Below, in pieces: positions 45,948-58,141 of a stretch of DNA of 64,000 nucleotides. This DNA comes from Diphasiastrum complanatum (taxonomy: Eukaryota > Streptophyta > Lycopodiopsida > Lycopodiales > Lycopodiaceae). The notes below the pieces were generated by a model, which did not search any database, had not been told where the DNA came from, and was given only the letters and a program-made list of their open reading frames with translations. The first letter of the stretch is position 1. The number at the start of each line of letters is the position of its first letter. Where the stretch lies: the NCBI GenBank assembly GCA_029204225.1, contig CM055113.1, positions 13,218,906-13,282,905 on the forward strand, read 5' to 3'. A program made the position numbers and the translations under genes.

Positions 45948-48900
45948 AATGCATGCATCTCTGTATTGCTTTTGTAACTAATAGAAATTGTCTGAGAATT
46001 CAATGCTTCATATTTGGCTACGTAATCACTTAGTATCTAGCAATTTCAAAGTTGGTTGCTAAAGATTGAACGTGATTTCCATCACTATTGCTTTGTTCAA
46101 TTTTGATAGGCATAGTTATGCACTGGAAGTAAGAAGTTTTTGCTACAATTATCTAACCTATTTTCGACACATTTTGTGTTGACACCTGTATTCCTCACTA
46201 TGCTAACTTCTGCGATTTTTTGTGGTGGGATGGTGGCAGGTACCAACTGGATGTCTTGAAATTTGTTTCGCTACACGGTGCTTTCTTTCTTTGAAGTACT
46301 GTATGCTTTCAGCTATGTTTTACTTTGTTGGGTTATGAATAAAGGTTTTAAAAGGTTTGGTCTTGCTTTGGCAAGAGGAGCTATGTTTCGTTAGTCTATC
46401 TATTTGCATCCTTGAGGTGTAAGCGACTATCCTTTGGTCAGGATAGTATCAGACCTTTACCTTATGTGGATTCATAAGCTAACAAAGGCTTTTTTTCATG
46501 GTTCAGTCCTCAGGTTGGTTTCGGGATGGTGTTGATCTTGTCATGTGCCAACCTTAGCATTCAAACATCTAATCCATTCATTAAACATCAAATTACAATG
46601 GAACTGCAAGAAATCAAGAAACTAGTCAAAAATCAAGAAAATAGCTAAAAGTAACAAAACTTCACCAAAATAGACAAAGTAAGGTATCTTTATTCATGAT
46701 TATTGATCATTCACAAGATAGGGGCCTCATTCTAGATCATGATCATAGCTCTCAAGTGATTTTAGGCACATGAACCACTTTCTCCATCAAGAAAGCTCTC
46801 CAAGAGAAGCTCCAAGATCTCTTAAAACTCAAAATTACAAAATGAGCAATAGCCTCCAAGTTTAGCATGACCTCGGCTATTTATAGTGGTCATTTGTGCC
46901 TCTACTATAGATTTGGGGCCTTATTTAGCTAAATTACAACCATTATTACAATTTCACTATTCTCAATTATAGTGAGGTTGTTCGAACCACTTTATTAACT
47001 GTCCTATTGACTAGTTCCAATCTTAGATGACAATCACATTAAATTTATGGCAATGTCTCAATGTCCTTGTTTTATTTGATCTAATTTTCACTATTTGGGT
47101 ATATTTTGCAATTTTTGCTCAAAAACTTTAATATTCAATAGTCATATTTAGAAAGCTTGTTGTCTAAATTTCATATAATTATGTTCAATGGCAAAATAAC
47201 TAGTCTTAATTTTTACAGTTTACTCTTGTATTGAAAACTTATTCAATATATAAACCTTTAATTGCTATTTTGAAATAAAAAACATTGTTCAAGTGCACTT
47301 TGTCGTTACTATTTTTTTTAAAACATCAACAATCTTAAGAAATTGTTTAAAAATACAAAATGCATTCACAAAATGACTTAAAGGTTATAAGAAAATTCCA
47401 AAATCAATATTATGTGCTGAAATGAACTCAAAACAAATCCCATTCTTCCCCCCTCTTACTCAAAAAGGAAAAAAAAAACTCCACAACCACATTTCTTAAC
47501 TGCTAATTTAGTCATAGTTATCAATGTTGTGCAAGTCTTTCAATTTTGTCTTTACATCATTGATGTAGAACCCCAAGTACGGGTAACGAATGAGACTCCT
47601 GAATTGAATAGGTCCGAATTAGTGTTTGAGTTTATAAATCCAAGCTATGATTATTTGCATGCTACTTTTTTTTTGCACATGTATCGATAATAAAAATTGA
47701 TAGCTTGCTATCAACACAAAATAGATTAATACCTTTGTCTATATTACATATCCCTTTGATTCTATTAGCACAAATGTCTTGAGCTATTGAAAATTGGCAC
47801 TTCAAACCATTTTTTTATAGATTGATAATTGGTTGGGTGTAAAAAATGTCATGTGTCCAGATTCATTGAGTATAAAAAAAATCAAAGACCCACACAATGT
47901 TGGGTATGTGGTTTTGAGGTAAGCATATGCATCATTGGTGTGATGTAAGAAAGAGAAAAATAGAATAATGATCAATCAATATCATGAGATGTTTTGCTAG
48001 CTAAAGTTACAATTTTTGTAGATTTTTCATGATAATATTGATGATGTTAATTATGTGGATAGTTGTCCTAAAAAATATCCATGTGTTTAAGTGGGCAACA
48101 TAAAAATTCCTTTCTAAGGTTGTCAGGCTAAGTTAATGTTGATAGGAAATACCTTGAAAATGTCAAAGATCTTAACAAACAAGATGAAATCATAGTACAA
48201 TGATATATTTTACAAGAAGCATTTATGTCATGCATGATACAAATATTTTTTTATTTCTAATATTTGTACTCATAATCTTTATTTGTAAAAATTCAAACCC
48301 TATCTTTAATTTAAATGTTTTTTTTCTTTTGTTTTATAGTAGGTCTGATAAAAATAAATTTTGAAGAACGTATGCCACCATAATGAGAGTGCACATCTAA
48401 ATGGTATGAAAAGAAAAGATCATACCATGAATTCTAGTGAGACAATGGTTAAACAAAGGCGGTATTTAGGACAAATTTTGGTACAAACTTTTAATAAGCT
48501 GTATAGTGTGATATATTTTAAGAAATATTTTGTCATGCATAATATGCCAAATGTTTTTTTATCTAATTTTTGTCATAATCTTTCTTTGAGAAAAAAAAAA
48601 ACATTATTTTTTATTCAATTGTTTCTTTACTTTTGTTGTGTAATTAGTATGATGACAATATTTTAAAGTCGACTTTCAAGCTTCTGAACACCTGCAACTA
48701 GTTCATTTAAGTTTTCTATCTATAATTTTCACTTTCTATAAATAATATTTCTAGTGCATGATAAAAATTTCAATGGATATTCCTCTTATAACTAATTTGA
48801 ATGTATATTTTTGAATAAAAGTGTACTATTTGATTAGGTTTTATTTGTATTTTCTTTTTGGTGATAAATCCATCTAGACATATTGAATATGACATATTAA

Positions 48901-48994
48901 AAAATCAATCTGGGATGTGGATGGCTGGAATCAAATAGAATTGTGTCAAAATTTAAGATTGGCATTTGGTCCACTATGATTATAAAACGTGATT
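45948..48994. other. Gene-free stretch
   Basis: AT-rich, with no ORF showing family features. Phrases of ATCAAGAAA repeat near 46610-46640. Nothing more is supported. Confidence 0.4.
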
Positions 48995-49124
48995 GTTACT
49001 TGCTCTTTCATGTAAAAGGTAGCATGCCAAATGCTCCTTTTGTCAAGAGCCAACAAAATTGCTACCAACATTTAGGTTATGTTTCTAAAGGACATGCTTC
49101 CTTTTACATGAAAGAGCAAGTAAC
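48995..49124 (+). repeat. Strong hairpin with 32-bp arms
   Basis: The arms 48995-49026 and 49093-49124 pair at 31 of 32 positions around a 66-nt loop. It begins GTTACTTGCTCTTTCATG and ends ATGAAAGAGCAAGTAAC. This could be a MITE-like fold-back or a young miRNA-type locus. Confidence 0.75.
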
Positions 49125-49187
49125 ATAAATGATGCCTTTTGTAGTTGCCATTTCAAACCCTTATGCTATGTATGGCATCATTTATGT
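49123..49187 (+). repeat. Second, overlapping hairpin with 14-bp arms
   Basis: ACATAAATGATGCC (49123-49136) pairs perfectly with GGCATCATTTATGT (49174-49187). It shares two bases with the right arm of the larger hairpin. Confidence 0.6.
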
Positions 49188-51876
49188 CCTAGACTCAACA
49201 AACACAACATGATGCCTATAGATAGTTCACCATACAAATCATGCATGAACAATCCATTGAATTGTATAATTTCAAAAGGCATAAAATTCATTTTTCGACA
49301 ACAGTTATCTTAATGATGTCCTATGGCCATCCTTAGAACAAATGAAATAGCTCTAGACATTGAGATATATGTAAATTCACATTTAACTAGACAAGAAGTA
49401 GTTACTACTAGTCATTTTTATTATAACTCACTTAGCAAAGTGGTAGAAGCTTCTTGGGACTAGTGGAAATATCTTATCACTACAAAGCATGAAATTGTGG
49501 AGAAATGGATATTGGGATGGCACAATTTTTTTTCATTATACGAGGAGTTGGAACAAGTGGAGCTTCTCTATGGTCCCATGCAAAAACCCAAGCTATGGAA
49601 GCTCTCAAGGGGAGACGTATTTGCAATTTGTATACATCTTGGGCTCCAATAAAACAACTTTGGTGAACAAGCAATGAAAGTGTACATAATAAATTTGGTG
49701 AATAGGCTCAAGCAAAGAAGAAGAATGCAATCTATTCATATGTATTGCCATTATGACAAATAATATCTACATAAAGAAAATACTTGTTGGATACTCTTCT
49801 CAATTCTTAGTTTTTAATTTGGTTCTATGATAAAAAAAAGTGTTAGCACTATGAAATGCATTGTTTAGACAACATATAATTGTCTATTTGTTTCAATGTA
49901 TCATGTCCAATAATTAAGTTATTATATCATGAGTTCTAGATAATACTTACACCATTAAAATATTAGGTAAAAAAATTTGTTTTTATCTTTATGTATATTT
50001 TCTTCTATAAATGGTACAATAATTGGATGAATGCATATTTTCATTCTACATTGTTCATAAGTTATGCTTTACGTGAATGTTATCGATTAGTTCGATAACA
50101 CAATTTAAGTAGAAAAGATTCCAAGTATGCTTAGATTTAATTCAAGATTCAACATAAAAATGTTAGTTCATCAAAATTAACAAAGCCATAGACAGGATGG
50201 GCTACGTCATTATGATTTTTGAAAAAAAACGTATCCAAATGATTATTTTGTACACAAACAAAATAAATTGGCACAAGGATATTATGGTGAAGTGTTAGTT
50301 ATCAAGTGATGACAACGTGCACACAAAAGCTATATTAAATGTAGATAATTACTAAATACTATATTTGACAAACGAAAGTTCAGGATTCAAGAAAAAATGA
50401 TTTTCAAAAATACCATTTAGTTCAGCCAAAAAAAGTTGCAGTTCAAGCATGCTATCAACAATACAAACTACAAACGACTTATATGGTTACATACGAAAAA
50501 CATCAACTCACTTTTCTATAAGAGCATTTTGCAACTTTAAAAGTACTTTAAAAAAAATCAGAATTTATTGAATTAAGATATCTTCTTCTAATAGTGAGAC
50601 TTGCAAGAGTGTCACACTTTCTAAAACCATGATGAAATTTGACATACAAGTTATTTCTTTTGTGATTGTAAAGATATTGAAGATTAGGTTAATGATGCAC
50701 AAGATTGTCTTCATAAGGGTCCAATCTTGCAAGGGTAGACAATCTATTATGCAACAATCTCCTTGTTTATCTACTTTTCCATTTGAACCTCTCTTACTTG
50801 AATAGTTCATCCAATGCCCAATGCATTTTTGTCTTACATTGCATTTGGGTGATACTACTTCATACATTGTTTCATATTAGTGATTGATAATTTAAATTTC
50901 TAATGCCAATGCATTTATTAGAGCAACGAATTCTTCATTTGGATTTTCTAAATTCCATACGGTGAAAGGATCCTCATTGTCATTGTCATGCATCACTAGA
51001 TTTGAATCAATGGCTAGATAGTTTGCTTCTAGATATAATTCACCTTTGCAAAGCACCAAGGCAATAAAATTCTTCTTGAAAGGGCCAAAGGGTTAACTTC
51101 CTCATGACACAATAATTGCAATGTGGATAAAATATTGGCAAAATTGATCAAATTGAAAAATATCAATAGCTTTTTAATCCAATAGGTGTTTCAAGTACAA
51201 AGCTATCATTATAGGTCCAAACATGATATTGGGTTATGGTTGCAACGATTGGATCTAATAACATCCAATCTAATGAAATTCACATTCAATTTATAGCCAC
51301 AACTAGAATAGTTATAGTCTTGTATAAATAAAGATGAGCACCATAGGATAAAATGCTATTAGCCGTATATGACTAGTGAAGAGATTTGAGATAATGTCAT
51401 TCCACTTTTCTATGATGAATTTTTGAGTCTATGTAACCTAGTAGACTACAAGAAACAATCTAGAATGTTCATTCTCAAAAGTATTGCAAAGACTTTTGAT
51501 GGATGAATAACATATTCAAAGACAACTTCATAAAAATGCAAACTTTGAAAGATTAGTAAAAGTAAGATTTGTATGGAATATTGAAAAGTTCTAATTTGTA
51601 GAGAGTACAACTACATCGCAAACTGGTCCCCATTGAGGAACAATTGTCTCAACTTACTCACTCAAGTGTCGTCAATGTGGCACTTATCACTACAGTATGG
51701 ATTGAAAGCTAAAAACTACTATATTTATGAAAAACAGAATATCATCTGAAAATGACTAGAAATAAGTTGGGCTTATTATTCTAACAGCTTAGGTGTTGAT
51801 ACTAGGCTTCTACTTGGTTGGGTGGTTTGGCTATTGTGTACCTCTTGGAGTGCAATGTGGGCTTAATCCTTGGTGG

Positions 51877-51957
<81 letters not shown>

Positions 51958-52735
51958 TTGACAACAATAGTGTTGGGGAGGGCCTACTAGCCTCCTGGTT
52001 CATCTCACTCTATTTTGTGTAAGTTGTTCAGTGTGTGCTCCATATGTCCATCTACCTATTCTTTCACACAAAGTAGCCCCTGCTTAGAATTGTTTATTTG
52101 TGCATAAACCTCGACAGCCTCTATTGCCCCTAATAGAAAATCCAAAAGCAAGATACAGTCAATAGCTTCTCACAATCAAAGTTCCAAAGTCTGTAGAAAT
52201 TTATACATAACTCTCTGGCAAAAACGACGGCTACCTACTACAGGAAAAATGTAGTTAATCAAGTAGATTAATGTCAGCTTTCAATGTATTGATCATCTGA
52301 CTTCCAATCATCAAGGAAGATCTACTGGAGTTGGTGCTCTGATCAGGTTATCATCTTGCAGGCGTTTTGTAATAAAGAATCAAGTTGAGTTTTTGGATCG
52401 CGAAGTTAGCCATCAACGAACTCAGCCAAAGACTGATTAGCACCAACTTCAAGCTCTTGTACTTAGTTTTGATTATTATAAGAGTGCATTTATGTTCTAC
52501 ACTACTATTTTTGTCCTATTGCGCATTGTAGTTATTCGATCCATCTTGAACTCATATCTGGTAATTGACGCACTACCAATCTATCTTCATCTTCTCACCA
52601 CTTTCGCTGCTCACCACCATTTCCATTGATTCCTAACTTGGTATCAAAGAATCTTTCTCTATCAGATCTCTACTAATCTGATACCAGTCGATCATCTCTT
52701 AATCCACCAAAATTTGACATGGTATCATACCTCAA
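49188..52735. other. Gene-free stretch with one microsatellite
   Basis: AT-rich. A TG run passes into a GA run at 51878-51954. The primer-like phrases CTGATACCA near 52680 are not next to a clear LTR. No gene is supported. Confidence 0.4.
51878..51954 (+). repeat. Compound TG/GA microsatellite
   Basis: About 23 TG units followed by about 15 GA units. Confidence 0.95.
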
Positions 52736-52830
52736 TTTTTTTATCCTGTAGATTTCTGACGTACTTTTGATGGTGATGATGATGGACAAGGAGAACATCA
52801 AGGGAAAGACAAATGTCTTCAAGGCTCACA

Positions 52831-53388
52831 TATGATGAAAAGGGTAAGCAAGTAGTTTATGGAAATTATGTTGCTTTCCTAACCTCTTCTGATGAACCTA
52901 CAAGTGTAAATCAAGCAAGGAAAGAAGAGGAGTGGATCCAAGCAATGGATCTTGAGTATCAAGTGTTGGATTTATCTCCTCTACTCTCCTAAATCCTATG
53001 ATGAAAAGAATAAGCAAGTAGTTTATGGAAATTATGTTGCTTTCCTAATCTCTTTTGATGAACCTACAAGTGTAGATGAAACAAGGAACAAAGAAGAGTG
53101 GATCCAAGCAATGGATCTTAAGTATCGAGCTCTTATGAAGAATGGAACATGGAGATTGGTGGATTTACCTAAGGACAAGAAAGCTATTGGATGCAAATGG
53201 ATCTTCAAGGTGAAGACAAACCAAGATGGATCTATCAACAAGTACAAGGCAAGGTTAGTGGCAAAAGGATATGCTCAAGAACATGGGATTGACTATGATG
53301 AGACCTTTGCAGCCATGGCAAAAATGGCAAGCATTCGAGTCATCATCTCACTTGCTGCTCTTTGTGGATGGGATCTATGGCAATTTTT
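52831..53388 (+). pseudogene. Copia RT start with an internal tandem duplication
   Basis: The RT N-terminus is open: EEWIQAMDLKYRALMKNGTW, GCKWIFKVKTNQDGSINKYK, LVAKGYAQEHGIDYDETFAA and SIRVIISLAALCGWDLWQ. The part before it is duplicated in tandem (52831-52996 and 52997-53130, shift 166 bp). RT is cut at 53388 by the T-rich end of cassette copy 2. The expected MDVKTAFL box does not follow. Confidence 0.8.
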
Positions 53389-53770
53389 TTTCTTTAGTAT
53401 CAATCGTCACCAGGCGCAATCAAAATGCACAGATTTGAAATCTACGTAACGTAATTCAAACTAACTAAAAAATAAAAATGCAATATAGAAAACTTTGAAA
53501 TTTGTGTCCAGGCAACATGTACGTATCCCATTGGTTTCTTCTTCCTGTCCGACACGTGCTAATCTGCTCGATGTCAATACCTCAAGTTAAATTTACTTGA
53601 CTATGCTGGTTAGTATAATGAAAATTTCTAACTATAGTAGTTACAGTTATAGAAGTATAGTATGTACAGTTACATAAAATATGATATACGCAGTAACTGT
53701 GACTATGTTGGCATTTACATTAGATTAAATGTGATACGAAAAATTGAAATTAAGTATCATATCAGAGAGT

Positions 53771-53781
53771 TTTTGGCGCCC
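53771..53781 (+). promoter_or_regulatory. E2F-type site, copy 2
   Basis: TTTTGGCGCCC lies 18 bp before the ATG at 53799, the same spacing as in copy 1. Confidence 0.5.
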
Positions 53782-53798
53782 AAGCTTTGAAAAGAGCA

Positions 53799-54544
53799 AT
53801 GGCAAGACCCAGATCTACAATCGAGTCTGTGATTCTTTACAATTAGAAAGATGAAGCTGATAACTGGAAGCCAACAAAATATACGAATATTAGAAATGCT
53901 ATGAAGATAAGCACAGGCTCGAAAATTGTTCACCTAAGTTGGTTTATCGCATTACATATATTTGTTGATTTTTTCTCGAGTGCTAGTGTTCGTAGGACAC
54001 CAACTTTATTTGTTTGCAAGGATTTATCAGATGAGACTTTGTCAGATCTCATGGATCAAGACTGGGATAGTAGAACAAATAATGACATAGAATGCAAGAT
54101 TAAAAAGTCCTCAATGATCTTTCGTTATCATATCGAAAAGCAAATGCTCAGTCTCACATTTAGCTACCAAAGATACAAGAAAATTGAAGGTACATGGTTA
54201 CCACTGGATCAAGACTTTGAACTAAATGGTCACACAAACCGAATGGAGATAAGCATTATCTACAATGAGGAATATTTGACTATGGTTGAGGTGGATGAGC
54301 ATTGGAAGCTTGATTTTATCAGAACAGAGCTCATGCTATTACCAATCTACCAGCATATTTCAGATCTATCATCAACAAAAGACTCATAAGTACTTTATGT
54401 TTATTGCCAAAATAATAGAAAATGTCATCATTTACAATTGCACATTCACTAATATTTGCCATGTCACAGATGCGAAAAAGACAGGAGCTGATAACATGCT
54501 ACAAATATCTACCTACAACAATCACCATTGTGGAAAAACAATAG
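53799..54544 (+). pseudogene. Unrecognised cassette gene, copy 2
   Basis: It starts MARPRSTIESVILYN, then a TAG where copy 1 has GAG, then KDEADNWKPTKYT. A deletion joins this in frame to MKISTGSKIVHLSWFI, so the middle third of the gene is lost. The second half is open to 54389. The donor that is CTC|GTAAGT in copy 1 is CTC|ATAAGT here. The last exon equivalent (ATGCGAAAAAG to TAG at 54544) is kept. Confidence 0.65.
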
Positions 54545-54739
54545 TTTCAAATAAACTTTAGTAAAAATCTGTGTATACACTCTTTAATCCAATAGATGAA
54601 AGCCCAAGTTGGGCATCAGTACATGTATTTTGTGCTCTCAAATTCATAAACTGGAACAGCATTTGATATATCAATGTATATTTTTCTATGAATTTTATAC
54701 ATGTATTTTTGTTCTATGCTATCTATATTTGTTCTGATC

Positions 54740-54877
54740 TTAATTTAGTATAACTACATCATCCTTTGCACCATCATCAATAACGGGAGGCTGAAGCCTT
54801 GCCCTAGCCAGTATACTCAAGATAATTTCTTGTCTAAATCTGTACACCTAGCTTGATGTGTACTCAGGAAGTGTAAA
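54740..54877 (-). pseudogene. Last exon of the histone-protease gene, copy 2
   Basis: On the minus strand it reads FTLPEYTSS, a TAG (CAG in copy 1), then YRFRQEIILSILARARLQPP and a stop at 54740. The acceptor and the neighbouring intron 3 are kept up to about 54970. Confidence 0.75.
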
Positions 54878-55296
54878 CTGCAAAGTAGAACATTCATGTA
54901 TTAGTAATGGCCAAAAACATCAGCAAAATAGAAATCATGATTGCAAAATAATAATAAACAGAATTTATTAGAAATTGCATGTAGAATTTGAGATATTCAA
55001 TTTGTTGCGATTTTGTCAAAACCTTAAATTTGATTGGATCTCTAGTTTGTGAGGTTACTGAACTTCATTTGAGTGTGTTTCAATCTTAGGAAGTGGCAAG
55101 AATTATTAGATTGAGGATAGATCATAGGTTGATCAAGATTTCACTATTCTATGTGTTGATTTTCTAGTTAGAAGTGCTAGAAGAGATTTGAGAGGTTCCA
55201 TATCTTTGTGATTTCTTCTTGAGTTCATTTGTTGACATTCAAGAGAGTGCTTTGTGCATTGGAACAGGTTGAAAGAAAAGATCAAGTCACTTCAAC

Positions 55297-56031
55297 ATGG
55301 CTACAAGTGGTGGATTTATGTTGGAGAGCAATGATAGGCTTACCTCAATCAACTATTCTACTTCGAAGGTGAGGATGGAGTCCTTATTGGAGATGAATGA
55401 GTTGATGGAGATTGTTGCAGGTGTGGAGGAGAGGCCTCAAGCACCTCAAGGTCAAGTGAGGTATGACAAGAGAGCTAAAAGAGCTCTACACATGATCAAG
55501 ATGAATGTTACCAATGAACTTCTCAAGGAAGTTGGTAAGTGCACATCATCTTTGGAGGCTTGGGAAGCTTTGAAGAAGCTTCATGAATCCAAGTCTACAT
55601 CAAGAGTGCTTACTCTTAGGAGTCAAATCTTTCAAAGTTTGCAAAAGAAGGAAGAGAGTACTCATGCTTTTGTTTTGAGGGTTAAAGCATTCATTGATGA
55701 GTTAGCATGTATTGATGAAAGCATTAAGGAGGTAGAACTTGTTCAAGTTATACTTAATGGCTTGTTGGATGATCATGCTAATCTTGTTCAAAGTTTTGCT
55801 ATTCAAAAGACTTTGCCAATTATTGTGGATTTGCAAGAGATCTTGGTGAATGAGGAGTATAGTCTTCAATCAAGAGGAGGTGGATCTACATCGACATCTC
55901 ATTATGAAGAGGATGCTATGTTCATCAAAGGCAAGTTCAAGGGCAAAGGCAAAGGCAAGTGGTCTAAAGGGCAAGATCAAGGTGAGACTTCTTCTTTTGG
56001 AAAAAAGAAAGATAAGTCTAAGTTGAAATGA
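55297..56031 (+). CDS. Copia gag (UBN2 type)
   Basis: 244 codons, MATSGGFMLESNDRLTSINY onwards. UBN2-type features are CTSSLEAWEALKKLHESKST, LRSQIFQSLQKKEESTHAFV and LVQVILNGLLDDHANLVQSF. A basic tail leads to a zinc knuckle whose first Cys codon is a TGA (56029-56031). Without that TGA the frame continues into the next ORF. The frame is otherwise undamaged, unlike most retro-sequence in the window. Confidence 0.8.
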   Translation: MATSGGFMLESNDRLTSINYSTSKVRMESLLEMNELMEIVAGVEERPQAPQGQVRYDKRAKRALHMIKMNVTNELLKEVGKCTSSLEAWEALKKLHESKSTSRVLTLRSQIFQSLQKKEESTHAFVLRVKAFIDELACIDESIKEVELVQVILNGLLDDHANLVQSFAIQKTLPIIVDLQEILVNEEYSLQSRGGGSTSTSHYEEDAMFIKGKFKGKGKGKWSKGQDQGETSSFGKKKDKSKLK

Positions 56032-56070
56032 TTTTATTGTGGAATCAAAGGGCATTTTTCAAATGAATGT

Positions 56071-58050
56071 TTGAAGAAGCAAAGAGATGAAGGTAGCAAG
56101 CAAATCAACTTTACTACTAATGATGAGGATCTAGGTGGTGGTGATTCTTTTTTGATGTGTTCTTCAAGTCTAATATCAAGTGAAGGTGACAAAGATTCAT
56201 GGTGGATTGATAGTGGAGCTAGTTCACACATGACTAGTCACAAGGAGTTCTTTACTTCTTTGGTCACTTATGATGGAGCCAAGAAAGCAATTCACATGGC
56301 CAATGGTGGTGAGTGTGTGATTGAAGGTATTGGTTCAATTCTTATTTGTCTCTCTACTAATAGGAAAGCAAGACTTGATGGTGCTCTTTACATTCCTTCA
56401 CTTTCAAAGAATTTGCTAAGTGTTGGTAGAATGATAGAGAAAGGATACATGGTAAAGGTTGGTGGTGATGCTTGCTTCATTACAAAGGAAGAAATCTTGG
56501 TTGCTAGGGGCAATAGACAAGGTAGACTTTTCAAGCTTGATGCTTTTGTTATGGCTAACAAAAAGGATGGAATGGAAAAGGAGATTGGTCTCAACTTTCC
56601 AAAGTTACCTTTTAACATCAATAAGATTGGTGGATCTTATGCAAAGTCTAAAAAGCTTCCTTATGCTAGATCTAGGTTGAGATCTAATGTGCTTCTTGGA
56701 GGTGTTCATCTTTGTGCTAACTTGGCTAGTCTTGAGGATATTGATGGTGTTTCAAAGGTTATTCATGGCAATCGCAAGCATGCAAAAGGTAAGGAAAGAG
56801 CTAACTTCATCAATGGAGGTGAAGGTTCTTCCTTGAAAAAGATTGTTGTTAATGATTTCTTTGATCATATGTCAAAAGATGTTGCTAGGTGCATTCATGA
56901 AGGAGGTGGTTCTTCTACATTATTTTGTGATGAGTCCAAGAAAGTCATTTTTCCAACAAGTGGAGTCACATTTCTTCATAAAGAGAGTAGATCAAATGGT
57001 TCTATCAAGAGACTTGGTGAGGGAGATAGTCACAAGTCAAGAAGAAGAGAAGTATGTGAAGAGCTCAAAGTAGGATGTACTTTGAATGATGTCATTGTGA
57101 ATGATAGTGAGGAAGAATCATTATCATATGAGTCATTACCTAAAACATTGAGTAGAAGTTCTTTTTTGAAAAAAGAGAGTACTACAATCATACTTATGTT
57201 GAAGGTACTAATCATTTTTTTCATGGCTTCTAATGTTTTTGAGGTTTCTACTTCTTATGATGCAATCATTAAGAGGGAGTCTTATGAAGGAAAGAGCAAT
57301 AGAAGATTGGTTCTTGGGAAGATCCAAGGCATGGATCTCACATCTCTTCATCAACTCAAAGGATTCTATGATTGTGAATTGATCACTCATGATCGAGATG
57401 GCAAAAGGTTGGTTGGAGAATACTACATGGAGCAAATCGAGAGGCAATTTCTTCAAGGCAAGGGAGATCTCATTGGTGAGCTTATTGAGGTTTGTTATGG
57501 ACTCAAGAGATCTGGATTTCTTAGGTTTAATACTCATCTTCACCTACTCTACTTCATGTTGGATGGAAAGTTTGGAATCTATCTTTTGATTGATGATGGT
57601 GACATTGATGACATTGTTTTCACTAACCTTTGTGGAAATTCGAGATCAAGCATTGATGAGATCTTGTTGGATCTAGATCATATGTTTGAGAGAGAGTATT
57701 TCCAGAGGTTCAGGTCTGAAGATATTCATATCATTGATATCTTTGATGATCAAGAGAAAGGTAAGCAAGTGGAAGCGATTCACTTTGCTTTACTCACATG
57801 TTTTGGAGAATTTTCTTGTGTAGATGATGCTATGCAAGTGGATATTGGTTCTCATGGTTTTCATACTCGAAAATCAAGTAATGGATCTGGAAAAAAAAAT
57901 TTGTTCAATGACTTTGATGGTCAAGAGGAAGATCAAGAGGTTGGTCTCAAAGGGCTTCAACAACACAAAAGGAAATGTGGCAATTTGGAGCTAGTCAAGA
58001 GCATCAAAGGAGAGGTAATTGGCAAAGATGTTATGGATATATTTTTTTAG
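56071..58050 (+). CDS. Copia-derived 659-residue pol-like frame with altered RT
   Basis: It is in the same frame as gag. Protease is good (DSWWIDSGASSHMTSHKEFF, LDGALYIPSLSKNLLSVGRM), and the start of the pre-integrase part follows (GDACFITKEEILVARGNRQG). Then about 250 residues have no match that I recognise. RT echoes return: YYMEQIERQFLQGKGDLIGE, EVCYGLKRSGF and GKFGIYLLIDDGDIDDIVFT in place of the YVDD region. Integrase zinc and DDE motifs are absent. It stops at 58048-58050. The long open frame is odd for such a divergent sequence. Confidence 0.7.
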   Translation: MKKQRDEGSKQINFTTNDEDLGGGDSFLMCSSSLISSEGDKDSWWIDSGASSHMTSHKEFFTSLVTYDGAKKAIHMANGGECVIEGIGSILICLSTNRKARLDGALYIPSLSKNLLSVGRMIEKGYMVKVGGDACFITKEEILVARGNRQGRLFKLDAFVMANKKDGMEKEIGLNFPKLPFNINKIGGSYAKSKKLPYARSRLRSNVLLGGVHLCANLASLEDIDGVSKVIHGNRKHAKGKERANFINGGEGSSLKKIVVNDFFDHMSKDVARCIHEGGGSSTLFCDESKKVIFPTSGVTFLHKESRSNGSIKRLGEGDSHKSRRREVCEELKVGCTLNDVIVNDSEEESLSYESLPKTLSRSSFLKKESTTIILMLKVLIIFFMASNVFEVSTSYDAIIKRESYEGKSNRRLVLGKIQGMDLTSLHQLKGFYDCELITHDRDGKRLVGEYYMEQIERQFLQGKGDLIGELIEVCYGLKRSGFLRFNTHLHLLYFMLDGKFGIYLLIDDGDIDDIVFTNLCGNSRSSIDEILLDLDHMFEREYFQRFRSEDIHIIDIFDDQEKGKQVEAIHFALLTCFGEFSCVDDAMQVDIGSHGFHTRKSSNGSGKKNLFNDFDGQEEDQEVGLKGLQQHKRKCGNLELVKSIKGEVIGKDVMDIFF

Positions 58051-58141
58051 ATTATTGAAGACCCAAGTAAGGTCAAAGGAGCAGCAAGGAAGTGTTGTTC
58101 AAGTTTACTTTACTTGTACTATCTCATGTTTGAGCTAATTC

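Noticed and set aside
51793-51990. Open frame with Val-Cys and Glu-Arg runs
   Set aside because: Translation of the compound TG/GA microsatellite.
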